A program made the translations under genes and the position numbers. Below, one piece after another: positions 53,201 to 64,000 of a DNA stretch of 64,000 bases. Below the pieces are notes generated by a model. It did not search any database, was not told the origin of the DNA, and saw only the letters and a list, made by a program, of their open reading frames with translations. Source of the stretch: Auricularia sp. M13 (taxonomy: Eukaryota; Basidiomycota; Agaricomycetes; Auriculariales; Auriculariaceae); contig CM073197.1 of assembly GCA_037042915.1 (NCBI GenBank), forward strand, positions 3,534,001 to 3,598,000, given 5' to 3'. The stretch's first letter is position 1; each line of letters starts with the position of its first letter.

Positions 53201-55881
53201 AGCGAGCGAACGCGCGAGGGCGTGAGGCCGTTACTTGATAGATGCTTCTGGACTTGGTTGCGAACTGCCTCGCTGACCGGCTCGTCGGACTCGGTGATAA
53301 GAGATAGAGCATGCTCTGGGGAAAGTCCGGCGCGAAGTAGGTGCTCTTTGAGGATGGAAGGCGTGATCATATTCCCGCAGATCGAAGTGCCGTTGCTGCG
53401 CAGTAACGAGCTACGCATGCGCTTGAAGAGATGCTTGGGATCTTTGCTCAACGTCATCGTGCCTGGACCACAAAGCAAGTTGAATAGCTGAAGCTTGCTG
53501 AGCACAGGGTACAGCGGCGAGTCTTGAGGAAGAGTCTGGCACAGAGTCAAAGGCACTAGGGCCTTTCCTCGTTTGGCTTCGCCATCGGTCGCGATAGAGT
53601 ATATCCGCGTGTGTTGGAGCTTTGCATGCTTTGACGCCGTTTCGATAATTGTCTGAAGGAGCCCCATCTGTGCGGCAGCGTCCTCGAGCTTGCAGGTCCC
53701 GGAGACGAGAATAGGTCGGGCAACTTGATCCCGTGAAGTGCGCACGAGAGGGCCGAGGGCCGCAACGGTCATCTGCTCGAAAGTAAGTGGGAGATAAGAC
53801 ATTAAATTCGACGTGCGTCACTGACCTCCTTTGATAGATGCACTGATTTATCCTGAAGCGCAGACGAGACGGTGAGAGCTGTGCCGAGGTTCCGAAACTC
53901 GAGGTCAAGGTGGCTTGCGTGTTCGCGACACGTCCCAAGGATTAGATTTGTGCTCGGGTCCCAGCGCAGTCGCTCTTCCACCTTGCACTCGTCAATCATC
54001 AAGACGACACCTGTCCGAGTACCATATGGAGGCGGCGGAATGGGATTCGGATACATCTTGTCAATGTTGAGCGTAATCTCAGCTGGCGTAGGGTATCCCG
54101 CAGATACGCGGATCGCCGGAACATGCGAATGACGGCGGATAGTCTCTGGGGATGGTAGCCCAAGGGCACGGGAAGACAGCGAGGATACAGTATCGCCACC
54201 GAGGCGATATAAAAGTGTTGCAACGGCAAAGTCTTTCTCGGTATAGCTGCGAGCGTGATAAACTTGCCTTGCGGCTTTGTCTACCAGACTGAGCATCGCG
54301 CGCACGCTGCGCTTGTTGTTGATGGCGACCTTGAGAACCGCGGCGACTCGAGGAATATCATCTACATGGTATGAGCACATTGCAAACTCAATGTGCCAAT
54401 GCTTACCGTTCGCGATGGCCCAGACCAACCGGTTGTGATCGTCCACAGTCCCAGCAACTCGCGTCAGTTTCCGCGCCAGGGAAAGCGCGCCTAGCTTGTG
54501 CTTGTTGTTCTCCTTCCGCAGGCGGCCATTCGAGTCGTACATGTTCTCCCAGCTGAGAAAAAGCGTGTTGGTAAACTGCGAAACACCGTTTCGCATGCGA
54601 TCGAGAAGATTGACGACGAGCGGTCGGTTCTCGAGGTCGGAACACTCTTTACACGGCGGGGAAAGGCTGTCATTGTGACAGAACGTGGACTTGATGTACA
54701 GCTTCCCGTCAACTGCGTTACCTCGCCATGCAAAGCGACGACTAATGTCCATCCCCCACGGATACGCGGCTCCAGCTACTCTGTCTGGTGCCAGGTCGAC
54801 CGGAAGGCCATAACAGCGCCGCATAGCGTTGGAAGGACCAAGTGGATGCACTGTGCCGACAGACCGATCAGGATTTGCCGCACTGGATGAGTTCGGGCCC
54901 GAGTCTGTAGTGGACGCGTCGATAGACTGGCCAAGATCATCGTCTGCCGTGAGGTCAATGATATTCCGTGCGGCTGATTGACTAGGATCTCCGGCTGATT
55001 CGGGTAGCGCTGGCTCGTTTCTGTGAGCGGAACACCTATGTGCGCAGTCAGATCATAGCACTATTCTGCGTCAGACTGAAAAAATAAACTCACAGTTTAT
55101 CAATGGCGCGGATAATGCGCAATATCTTCCCATGAAAGAGAACCTCGTCGATTCCGGCATCCTGGATGTGTAGCTCAATCCAGTCGCAGAGAGCCTGCAC
55201 CCCGAGAGGGCCACGGCGTAGAAGTTTTCCGATCGAGTCCTCGGAGCAGTCGCCCCCGAAATTTCGATTCAGAGTGGCGTCAACGGCCTCCCATATCTCT
55301 TCCTTCGCATCCTGATCTTCGCGTATACGGTCGGGGAACACTGGCGGGATGGCAAATGAGGCCGTGACGTCAAGAATAGTGGCCTCGGGAACGGTGCATG
55401 GGATGCGACGAATAGCGCCCTGCAATTCGCAGATGATAGCGTATGGCGACTTCCTGACTGGTAATTGAGGTGTGGGAAAAGCAGGAGGTGTTATTGGACT
55501 AGCGGCAGTAAGAGCAGAAATCGAAGTAGAGGGGCCACGGAGCAACGGTGGTGCTGAAGGGGCGGGTGCAGCAGTCTTGGGTTTAAAGAAGCTGGATATC
55601 GAGCTGTCCTTCAGCTTACGCACAGCAGGGATCTTGGAAAGCAGCTTGAGGTGGCGTGCATGCTCAGCGGATGCACGATGGATCTCGAGGTTCTTGAATC
55701 CACCAGTGCCGACCTTGACTTTAAGACCGCAATCACAGTCCCATACAGAGCTTGTATCGAACTGGAAAACGAGTAAGTAGCGTCCTAGAGTTCACGGCTG
55801 GGACATTACCTCGTGCTCCTGGCCGTCTGGCCCGACCTGGATGCTGACGCCTCTCCGAGAAGTGCTGCCGGTTGCGGACAT
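50233..55881 (-). CDS. Large transposase (1,740 aa) with N-terminal zinc finger and C-terminal PHD-like finger
   Basis: Ten exons fit without phase conflict: 55810-55881, 55094-55761, 54407-55035, 53826-54361, 52387-53775, 51719-52333, 51551-51683, 50907-51501, 50400-50865 and 50233-50352. The intron at 51684-51718 is only 35 nt, so a frameshift there is the alternative. Order: MSATGSTSRRGV start; a BED-like finger (WDCDCGLKVKVGTGGF...H...H, about 30-60); a catalytic-core candidate with LMIDECKVEERLRWD, GTCREHASHLDLEF, SIATDGEAKRGKALV, QLYADCAHMVKNAIF and GSDRLEDDFGNMRCSVGND; Cys/His clusters (CDRCSSKVKI, CGFCF, WCPLCPDD); and an acidic linker. A PHD-type finger (CVCGEE...CETHWFHKACA...FICPSC) ends the protein. 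It resembles abundant unnamed basidiomycete transposase-like proteins. Confidence 0.8.
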
Positions 55882-56184
55882 CGTGGGTACGTGAAAGCGT
55901 AGCTGATACTGGGTGGTTCAAGACAACCCATGTCGATCCGCAGCTTTTAAGGCGCGGCGCGACATGGGTTGCCTTGTACCACGAGCTGCTGCACCACGAA
56001 TGACGGCTGTGGGCAACGCAGATTGCCCGGCGGATATCGCCGGATGCATCCGATGACGAACTTCGTACGCCTAAACCAAGCCTAAACTGCTGATTTGAGG
56101 TCAAAATTCTTGCATCAAAAAATTCTCATAACGCCCCCAATCCGACCCCCCTCCCCCCCGCCTCGTGTTATCGGATTTTGCCGA

Positions 56185-56197
56185 CGAGGGACCCTTG
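56185..56197 (-). repeat. Right TIR of the 6.2-kb transposon
   Basis: CGAGGGACCCTTG, followed by the ATGAAGTT duplication. Confidence 0.88.
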
Positions 56198-56205
56198 ATG
56201 AAGTT

Positions 56206-57014
56206 CTTGCATGAGAACTCTACGTAGCTGATTCCGGAAAACAATGTGGCAGGTTCAGATGACAGGAGATTTTTCGCAGTCCGCACCGGGATCTAAAACT
56301 GCTTGTCTTCTCTTCGGACGGGCGCTTCACCGTTGCGCCAATCTCAGATTTAACCACTGGCAAACGACGTCCTTGCGCATAATTCACCGGGTTTGCCTCG
56401 TTGCACGGAATGCGCCTCGAATCACACGTGCATCACCTGCTCATTCCGAAGTTGTGTGCATTGCCCGATGCGATCTAGAAGGCCCTTGGTCACTTCGGAG
56501 GGCCAGCATATCTGTTTGATCTTTCTTTGCATTTCGCGAAATTGCTCCCACACCAGGGGCAGATATTGGCCAGAACATTGGCGACAACTCCCAGTCGAAA
56601 CGGGCCTGCGCGCGGATCCAGGCCACTGGCACTCGCCTTCAGAGAACGATGCCGCCTTCAAATGCTGCTGATCAGTCAACGCATGAATGGCAGAGTGGGG
56701 CAGCCGCATTGCCTCTGGTACAGGGTCTTTTCGAATCTGTCACAGTCAACTAGCTCAAGAAAACGCGGCGCTCACGAAAGTGTACATTCAGACTGCTTGT
56801 CAAAAATCGACTGGCCATTTCACACAGGCGTAACTTTCAACTACGCGATGCTCTGCAGACTCTGCGCTATGACTTAGGGGATGGAAATTCTTTGCGCGGA
56901 CACGATCCCAATTTTGTGACACGTCTTCTCTGGCATGACCTCACGTCTTACCGCTACTTTCGATGGGCAACTCAGATCGGCTCCACCGCTAGGACTGCGC
57001 CCGACAAAGAGTGT
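56206..57014. other. Intergenic, no gene recognised
   Basis: Flank of the transposon and promoter region of the decarboxylase. A minus-strand ORF (56422-56709) could be a cut-off 5' exon of the membrane protein gene, but nothing in its sequence proves this. Confidence 0.35.
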
Positions 57015-57023
57015 CTATAAAAG
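57015..57023 (+). promoter_or_regulatory. TATA box of the decarboxylase gene
   Basis: CTATAAAAG about 70 bp upstream of the start codon. Confidence 0.65.
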
Positions 57024-57092
57024 AACTCGTGCCTATGCGATATAGGCCCAAGCCTCCGCTCAGCGTCTGGCCTCTGTCCCCACATCCGAGCT

Positions 57093-60000
57093 ATGGCTTA
57101 CGTCGATCCTGAACGTCGTCATCCAGATCTCACCGCCCCTCAGCCTGGCCTGCAGGAAGACCACCCGTCCGAGCATGTTGCCTTTGTTCCTGGCGTGCAA
57201 AGCTACCGTCATTCGGGTTACACCACCGCTCCGAGTCGTCATGACATGCGCGCCGCCGCCGGCCGACCGACTGCCATTCACGAGGCTATCGCCGCCTGGT
57301 TCCTCGGCCCGCAGGCAGAGAACTACGATATCCTCCTCGATCTCTTCAAGACTGCGGCAGATGGACAGCGCGCCGCGCGTCTTGCCTATCACCCAGAGGA
57401 TGGCGTCAGTATCTCCAAGTTGTCGCTTCAAAATGGAATCACACTCACGTGACTTCAACCAGGAATTCACCACGGACCGTCTCCAGGCGAGCTCGACGTT
57501 CAGGCTCAACGTCGCGAAGATGAAGCAGACCTTTACAGAGGTGATCGCGATGCTTAACGCCTACTCGGTCCCGTTCTTCTCGCCGCGCTATGCGGGGCAC
57601 ATGTGCTTCGAAACGTCTATGCCCGCCATTGCGGGAATGCTCGCTACCATGCTTTTCAACCCTAATAATTGCGCGTTCGAGGCGAGTCCCTGGACGACGC
57701 TGATTGAGCTGCAAGTCGGGAGAGACATGTGCGAGATGCTGGGGTTCAACGTCGAACCGGCTCCCAACGTGCCTGTTGGCTGGGGACACCTAGGTTGCGA
57801 TGGTACCGTCGCCAACCTGGAATCTATCTGGTGAGTTTCTTTGTACAGCCTATGTATTCGCATGCATAGCTGACTATCGACGGTGACATCCAGGGCAGGT
57901 CTGTTACTTGCAGCATCATATTCGTATCATTTTCTCAATACGTTTATTCAGCGCGCAACCTCAAATTTTATCCTCTTTCCCTCCGAGATGCGATGGAACC
58001 CGGCCAGCCGCTCTTCTTCATATCCAATACCTTCCGCGTGCCGCCCTGCACATTCGACCGCGCTCGCCCGGCGGCCGAGTGGCCGCTCTTCAGCGAGCTC
58101 TCAGTGTGGGAGCTGCTCAACCTGCGCGTGGAGGACATCCTCGGCATCCCGGAGGCTCTCCACGCGCAGTTTGAAATCTCTCAACCGTGGCTGGACGGCG
58201 CGCTCAAGCCGTTCCTCATCCAGACGCGCGGCAAGGACGTGCTGGAGAGGAGGTGGATGATCGAAACGCCGCAGTACTTGATCTCTAACGTGAGTCTCGC
58301 ACCCAGCGTCTATTCTCTCGCTCGAGTGCTTACTGCTTAACCTTTCTGCACGTGTAGACGAAGCACTGCTCGTGGCCTAAAGGCGCAGGTACGCGCTGCA
58401 ACGCGTCCACGGCCAATGCGTAGCGCATACACTGTACTTATGTTCTGCATAGCGATCGCTGGACTCGGCTCAGAAAATATGGTCGACGTCCACGTGGACA
58501 ACAACGGGCACGTCGACATCCCGAAGCTGCGCGCCGCGCTCGCCGAGCGTCTCGCGCGCAAGCAGGCCGTTTACGCCGTCGTCGCCATCATCGGCTCGAC
58601 CGAGGAGGGCGCCGTCGACCCGCTAGACGAGATCGTCCAGCTGCGCGCGGAGTTTCAGGCGCAGGGCATGTCGTTTGTGCTTAGTCTGTATTAGATTACA
58701 CCTGCCTGATGGTGAGTCCCCAATTCGGTGATGGCCGCGATGCACGTGACCTCGACGCGCTCGTTGGGCACGCTATTCAGCGAGTCTCGGGACTCAAAAC
58801 TATCAGATTAATTTAATTAAATCATATAATAAGCGAATGGAATGTTAATCTTTGCTTCCTCAACGGAGGCGGACGGTTTCTGCATTTTTCGATTTTTTGC
58901 TCGGCCCGAACCGATAAGCGCCGGATAACCATCCTCATACCGTTCCGCATGTCCGTCATATAAAACCATCGCCCAAATGCGTTATGTGTGGTTTAGTAAA
59001 CCATTGAAACATTTACATGCGCTTCGTTGAGGTTCTGCAAGAGTGTTAAGGGAGAACAAATATTTTCGAATTAATTTCTCCGCCGGAGCCATCACGGATT
59101 GACCCGAATTGGGGACTCGCTATCAGGGGGGCGCGATCTAATGCAGACTTTACTTCGAACGATTATCTTCGAACGTCAAAGTCTGTGAAGGAGACTAGTT
59201 TGTGCTACACGCGGACGCCGCGTGGGGAGGATACTTTGCGTCGATGATTCGCGAGCCTAAGGCGCACGGCGGGGATCGCATCCCGAAGGATGGGCAACGC
59301 GAGTTCACGGCTACGTTGGCGCTCTCCGAGTCAGTAATTATCCTCTAGTCGCTCGCGCATGGGCAGGGCTGATGTTATTTCGAGGTATACAATCACCCAG
59401 TTCCACGCGCTGAAACATGCCGACACGATCACAATTGATCCTCACAAGGTATGGGCTTCCTATTTGAAGCTCATGGTGAGGCTGACGGCATTGTAGGCTG
59501 GGTGCGCGGCAATATCCCTTTGCAGACATGCGCTTACTTGTAGTTATCTCACAGCTATATCCCATACCCCGGTACGTCAACCAAGCGCTCATAAGGATTA
59601 TATATTGAGTGTTGTACGCAGCGGGGGGACTGTGCTACCGCGATGGCCGAATGCGCTACCTACTGAAGTGGTCCGCACCGTTTCTCATGCAGAGCTCGGG
59701 AGGGGAGAGTGCCGGCATCTACGGCGTGGAGGGAAGGTATGGAGGCGATATCCGCTCACCGCTGCCAATGTTCCTCACTATGCTACCCTAGCAAACCCGG
59801 CGCGCCTGCAGTTGCCTGCTACATGCACCACACCGTGATCCCGCTCGACAAGTACGGTCACGGCGGCTTGCTTGGCGAAGCGGCCTTCGCAGCCGGACGA
59901 GTATAGTCTCCATCTCATATATTTTCCCGCAGGGAATATTGATGCACGCTCTTGTAGTTCGCGGCGCACTGGGCGGCCATGACCTCCTCCGATCAGCCGT

Positions 60001-61668
60001 ACCTCGTCGTCCCATTCAACGCGCTGCCGAGCGAGTCTCAGGGCGAGCACGCCGTCCAGGCTGAGAAGACCCTCATCCGCAACTGCATCCTCGGCAAAGC
60101 GAACGAGGAGATCTTCGACAACGAGGTCGCGATGAAGGAGCTGCGCGCGATCGGGTCCGACCTCAACATCAACACTTTTGCCTGCAACTTCCGCGTGAAT
60201 GGGGTTATCAACGACGACGTCGAGGAGGTACGCTCTGCCAGTGCAATACTCTGATTGGTCGAATTACTGTTAACAATGCACGCTCACTCATAGGCTAACC
60301 ACCTGAACGACCTCGTCTTCGAAGAGCTGTCCGTGACGGACCCCCTGGAGCCGGTAGCCAACACCCCGATGTTCCTGAGCAACACGACGTTCGCGCTCGC
60401 CGATTACGGCGAGTGCGCGCAGAACTTCAAGCGGCGGCTCGGGCTGGAATGCCAATCGGCGCAAGACCTACGCGTGCTGCGCAACGTCGTCATGTCGCCC
60501 TTCCAGACGGATGGCGACTTTGTCCAGAAGCTCGCGGATATCTTCGAGGGGACGCTCGCTAAGCATACGCGGGTTCGACTGATTCCTTTTTTCTGTAGGA
60601 CGGCCCGGCGAGCTGATATTTGGCATTTTTGCAGACGCTGGTGTGGCGCAACACTATCCGCCCGCAGAAGCACGTCTTCACGATGCAGGGCACCGACCAG
60701 CTGTACCTGTGCTACCAGCCGCAGTTCCACCTCGCCAACGCGCGCGTGCAGCTTATTCTCTCTGCAACGACAACGGCGGCCGACTGGCGGATATTCATCG
60801 GGCGCAAGATCCCAGAGGAGGTGTATACGTTGACGACCGAGGAGGACGTCACGTTGGACGATATCATCCGCAAGGGCACGTTCTCCGGGATCATCCAGTC
60901 GCTGTGAGTCAGAGTCGTCTCCCCCGCCCCCCCGCTCCTGCAGTCGTGGAACTTATCTCCGTGGCATATAAGGAACTCGGACGCGCCGCTCGAACTGCGC
61001 GTCCACCTCTTCAACGTGCGCGTCATCAAGAAGCGCCCGCTCGACGCCAAATGGCGCGACGCGGCCTACCCGCGCAGCAGCACGCCGTTCTACCTGTACG
61101 GCTCGCCCACCGCCGGCGGCGCACATATCGCGCACATGCTGCTCTGCGCGCCCAACGCGCAGCTCTGCGCCGAGAACATCCAGCTGCACCTCGACACCAA
61201 CGCCGCGCTCACCGCCGCGCAGCTCGCGCGGGGCGTCCTGGCGTTCATCGACGTGCCCGAGGCGGCGATGCAGCCGATGACTTCGACGCCCCGCTTCTTT
61301 GCGCCGCGCGCGACATTCCGCGTGATGGTGTACGAGGACGCCCGCCCCGCCGAGGCGCACGGCCGGGGCTCGCTGCGCTCGCCGTGGGCCAGACGCCGTT
61401 GGCGACGGGGACGCTGACGCTCGGGGAGGCGGTGTACGTTGAGACTGTGCGGATTAACGAGGAGGTCACGGTGCCGGAGATGCCGCGTCGTCTTCCGGCG
61501 GGGGTGAATGCGCACGGCCGCGTGCGCAAGATGAACGAGCATCTGGAGAGTATTAGGGGACGGCAGGTGAGCGAGCAGGAGGAAGTCGTAGAGGACAATG
61601 GGGCGAGGGACGTGAGCGTGCAGCCTGAGGAGGAACTTGTCGTAGTGCCTCAGGTTGTATTGGCATAA
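57093..61668 (+). CDS. Group II PLP-dependent amino-acid decarboxylase-like protein
   Basis: Sixteen exons: 57093-57404, 57463-57830, 57894-57898, 57952-58289, 58358-58388, 58453-58676, 59199-59329, 59385-59448, 59497-59501, 59555-59571, 59622-59736, 59792-59900, 59958-60227, 60294-60572, 60635-60903 and 60973-61668. Family landmarks: YAGHMCFETSMPAIAGMLA, GWGHLGCDGTVANLESIW, IIGSTEEGAVDPL, HADAAWGGYF (cofactor Asp about 432) and ITIDPHK with the PLP lysine at about 491, then GYIPYPAGGLCYRD. About 400 further residues follow the PLP domain, as in long basidiomycete members. Two exons are 5 nt (57894, 59497); both restore phase. Intron 6 holds a MITE. Frame is lost once near 61370 (GRGSL to GLAALAVGQTPLATG), implying a one-base lesion, an error, or an unusual intron. 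Substrate is probably an aromatic or acidic amino acid. Confidence 0.8.
58705..59127. mobile_element. MITE, 423 bp, in an intron of the decarboxylase
   Basis: The ends read inward CCTGATNGYGAGTCCCCAATTCGG (58705-58728 and 59104-59127), a 24-bp imperfect TIR whose inner 15 bp are identical. The interior is AT-rich and non-coding. No convincing target duplication was found, so the exact borders may be off by a few bases. It expands intron 6 to 522 nt, while neighbouring introns are 50-60 nt. Confidence 0.75.
59045..59063 (+). repeat. 19-bp sequence shared with 3242-3260
   Basis: GTTAAGGGAGAACAAATAT occurs in this MITE and, in the same orientation, at 3242-3260. Confidence 0.6.
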
Positions 61669-61735
61669 TCAAAAGTCGCAAATGTGTACTTGCCTCAGGT
61701 TGTATTGGCGTAATCAAAAGTCGCAAATGTGTACT
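61646..61735 (+). repeat. 45-bp tandem duplication over the decarboxylase stop
   Basis: Two adjacent copies (61646-61690, 61691-61735) differ at one base (GGCATAATC versus GGCGTAATC). The stop codon of the decarboxylase lies in the first copy. Confidence 0.9.
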
Positions 61736-62034
61736 ATACATACTGACATCGCAATTGCCAACAAATTCTCGCGCGGCAAATGTTCTCGGAGTCCCTCGAG
61801 CTCGCCAAGCCCAAGGCGCAATTCTTCCATCATATCTCGGTCTCCCCACATAAGTATCTCCTCCTCCTCCTTGCTCCTGCTGCAAGGTGGCAATAAAATA
61901 AAAGCTTGCCCCTTTAAATGACTTGTGCATCTCTTCACGGTGTCATGATCAGAATCTTCACAGCGGCACTCCCCGGACGAGGACCAGACCAGACGCCGGC
62001 CTGACACCTGAGGCTATCATGATCAATGTGCAGC

Positions 62035-62244
62035 GTCGACAAAGATAGCACCGACAGCCTCAGGCTGTATGCATTCAATGACATTGAGATCGTCCGACCG
62101 ATTCCTGCTCGCAGACTGAAATTCGACACTGGCAGCGTTGTCTCAGTCTGTGATTTGTGCCTCTCCCTCACCGGACGAGTAGGCGCCGTCGACAAAGATA
62201 GCACCGACGATCGGCATGCATTCAATGACATCGAGATCGTCCTA
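62035..62244. repeat. Direct repeat, period 153 bp
   Basis: GTCGACAAAGATAGCACCGAC and ATGCATTCAATGACATYGAG occur together at 62035-62100 and again at 62188-62244, the second copy lacking a short insert. Confidence 0.8.
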
Positions 62245-62287
62245 CTACAGCGAAAGCGAGTTCCGCACAGGCTGGAAATTGAATGAC

Positions 62288-62306
62288 CACCGGCGGCGGC
62301 GGCGGC
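62288..62306. repeat. GGC trinucleotide microsatellite
   Basis: About six GGC units. Confidence 0.85.
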
Positions 62307-63261
62307 GGTGAGAGACGACCATCATGATTGACTTGGCGCCAAAAATACAGTAAGTACCTACTATACTCGTGTTGTTGAGATTTGAGTTGCAGAACCCAAA
62401 GATAGCCAGTCCGCAGACGAAGCATTGAACGCGCCAAAAATACCAATGTGCCCTCAGTCTGCATACGCATAACCGTAACGGTCTGACTGGAATCGAAGGC
62501 GTATGCACTGGCAGGACTGCAGGTATGGCGTCGTCAAGTGCAAGTTGCTTCTCAGGCTCCTCGCCATCCACGGTAGGACCGGTGGCTACTCCAGTGCGAC
62601 GACGCTTCCCTGGCACTGGCACTGGCTCGCGAATGGCGATCTGAAGCCTTGCGATTGCCGATCTGTTCTATGTATGGTGGTCAGTGTTCTGAGCGCGCGA
62701 ACATCAACAAGCCGCGGTAGGTAGACCTGCAGTGGTTTCGCTTTCACTTTCGCTTCTGTCAATTGGCGGCGTCGAACCACTGCTCGGTTCTCTCAATTGG
62801 CGGCGACTCGGAGAACCGCTGCTCAGGCTGCCCTATAAATACACTATGGTATGAGATGGAGAGCGCTGCCGTGACCGGTGAGGGAGGCGCGAGCAATCCG
62901 GCATCGATATCGTCAGGACAGGTACTACATAGCTAACGCATATACGCCATAGTACTGCCAGTGGAAACTAGGGAGCTTGGACTCAGGACATGCGGAGGGA
63001 CGCGCTGCAGAAGAGGAAGGAGGGTCCGAGTCACGATCAGCCTGCTCGCTCGCGTGAAGCCGAACGACGAACGTGAGCGCGAGAGGTTTCGCCACAGGGA
63101 GCGCCTGCTTCCGATCGGGATTGCGTACGCAAGGCAAGACTACTCATACTGTAATAAGAAACGCGCCGTGCGTGCCAGCAGCTGCAGTGATCCGTATTCG
63201 CCCTATCGTCCAGCAGCCGGGACTCCTCAGAGGTGACGCGCAGGACGGCTTACTGTAGTAT
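62307..63261. other. Intergenic, no gene recognised
   Basis: No ORF with coding character; scattered short repeats. Confidence 0.4.
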
Positions 63262-63385
63262 GAAGGGATGGATGCGTAGGACGGCATAGTATGGATGGAC
63301 GCGCAGGATGGCATGAATGGATGCGAAGGACGGCATGAATGGATGCGCAGGACGGCATAGTCTAAGTATGGATGGATGCGCAGAG
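63262..63385. repeat. Minisatellite, ATGGATGCGCAGGACGGCAT-type units
   Basis: About five imperfect units of 20-30 bp (GGATGGATGCGTAGGACGG and variants) in direct order. Confidence 0.85.
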
Positions 63386-64000
63386 CTGCCAAATGCCCAG
63401 GGTCAATGCATTGAGGCGGGCTATATCGGCACGGTGAATGGTGCAAATGACGTCCTAGCCATGGCAATGTAACGCGCGGGACGTCGAGATCTTCCGCAAG
63501 CGAAGAGCAGAGAAGGGGAGAAGCGGAGAGCTCAGGGTCGCGTGGCGACAGATTCAGAATCCAGATTCAGAGGCGTGCGCTGGCACGCGATCGATATCTT
63601 TTTGCGAGATCGCGCGTCCGAGTCGCACAATTAGCAACTAGCAGAACACAGAGAGACAGAGCGAGCAGCTACGGTAAGGTGCATGAATTCGAATACATGC
63701 GCAGCGGGCGTCCAGATCCCAGATCCTAGATCCCAGATTGCAGCTTCGGTTGCCAACACGTCCGTCCATACGCCGAGCCTTTCCCATCGGGACTCGAGTC
63801 TCGAGTGGTAGATATCATACGGCGCACGGTCCGGCGGCGCTCTCGACATCGCGGGCTCGGGCAGAAACGGCGCGTCGGGGGATGTCGGGACCGGGATGCG
63901 GGCGTCCAGTTGCGCGTTTTTTGTTCCAGCGCGTGAAAGGGAACGCAGGGAGGGAGCGAGGGCAGAGCAGGATGTATGCGGCCAGACGAGAGAGAGGATG
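63386..64000. other. Window end, no gene recognised
   Basis: Contains short AGATCCCAGAT direct repeats near 63715-63745; no coding sequence supported. Confidence 0.4.

Larger units (their letters stand above)
50033..56197. mobile_element. Complete 6,165-bp DNA transposon, superfamily not assigned
   Basis: Ends are CAAGGGTCCCTCG and its reverse complement, a perfect 13-bp TIR with partial matching further in. A perfect 8-bp target duplication ATGAAGTT lies at 50025-50032 and 56198-56205. One minus-strand gene with ten short exons fills it and is open throughout. The 8-bp duplication is shared by hAT and KDZ-type elements, but the familiar signatures of those transposases were not seen. The element looks full length and possibly active. 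Confidence 0.9.

Noticed and set aside
50233-55881. Host gene encoding a PHD-finger regulator
   Set aside because: The gene lies entirely between TIRs with a perfect 8-bp duplication, and its motifs resemble mobile-element proteins.
1-64000. CRISPR arrays, bacterial operons, prophage or plasmid features
   Set aside because: The genes carry spliceosomal introns throughout and no direct-repeat/spacer pattern was seen.

Overview
The window looks like nuclear DNA of a filamentous basidiomycete, probably a wood-decay Agaricomycete. It is GC-rich. Genes sit on both strands and carry many introns of about 45-60 nt, often with CTRAY-type branch points. Gene content (Ure2p-like glutathione transferases, a GH105/GH88-type hydrolase, an SRPK-like kinase relic, an F-box protein, a long PLP decarboxylase) and the transposon families fit that group. 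No bacterial operons, rRNA, tRNA or CRISPR arrays were found.

Layout: (1) 0.2-2.9 kb, an apparently intact PIF/Harbinger element with 55-bp perfect TIRs, a DDE transposase gene and a Myb-like partner gene. (2) 4-8 kb, two broken genes: an SRPK-like kinase and a basic Ala/Ser-rich protein. (3) 9.3-13 kb, a probable solo LTR, an F-box protein and a 608-bp MITE. (4) 13.4-20.9 kb, RecQ helicase, a GH105 fragment, a GH105 gene with a damaged splice donor, and a Nudix NADH pyrophosphatase ending in AKL. (5) 20.9-26.9 kb, gene-poor DNA with a tandem repeat. (6) 27-37.4 kb, GST, a small beta-trefoil-like protein, two hypothetical proteins, the PP2A scaffold subunit, a 2H phosphoesterase and an acyl-CoA thioesterase also ending in AKL. 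(7) 37.6-42.3 kb, a second GST whose fourth intron holds a three-level nest: a long-TIR foldback element, a gag-only Copia element inside it, and a hAT MITE inside the Copia. (8) 42.7-50 kb, hypothetical proteins, a short-chain dehydrogenase with apparent lesions, a 56-aa secreted peptide and a membrane protein. (9) 50.0-56.2 kb, a complete 6.2-kb DNA transposon (13-bp TIRs, 8-bp TSD) whose spliced gene is open for 1,740 codons and ends in a PHD-like finger. (10) 57.1-61.7 kb, a group II PLP decarboxylase with two 5-nt micro-exons and a MITE in one intron, followed by minisatellite-rich DNA.

Roles: the two GSTs, thioesterase, Nudix hydrolase and SDR are detoxification or lipid/redox enzymes. 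The GH105 gene belongs to pectin breakdown. PP2A-A, RecQ, the F-box protein and the 2H enzyme are housekeeping. No biosynthetic cluster is evident. The main biology here is transposons landing in introns and promoters of working genes. All splice sites were chosen by eye from GT/GC-AG signals, reading phase and family similarity; none is supported by transcripts.
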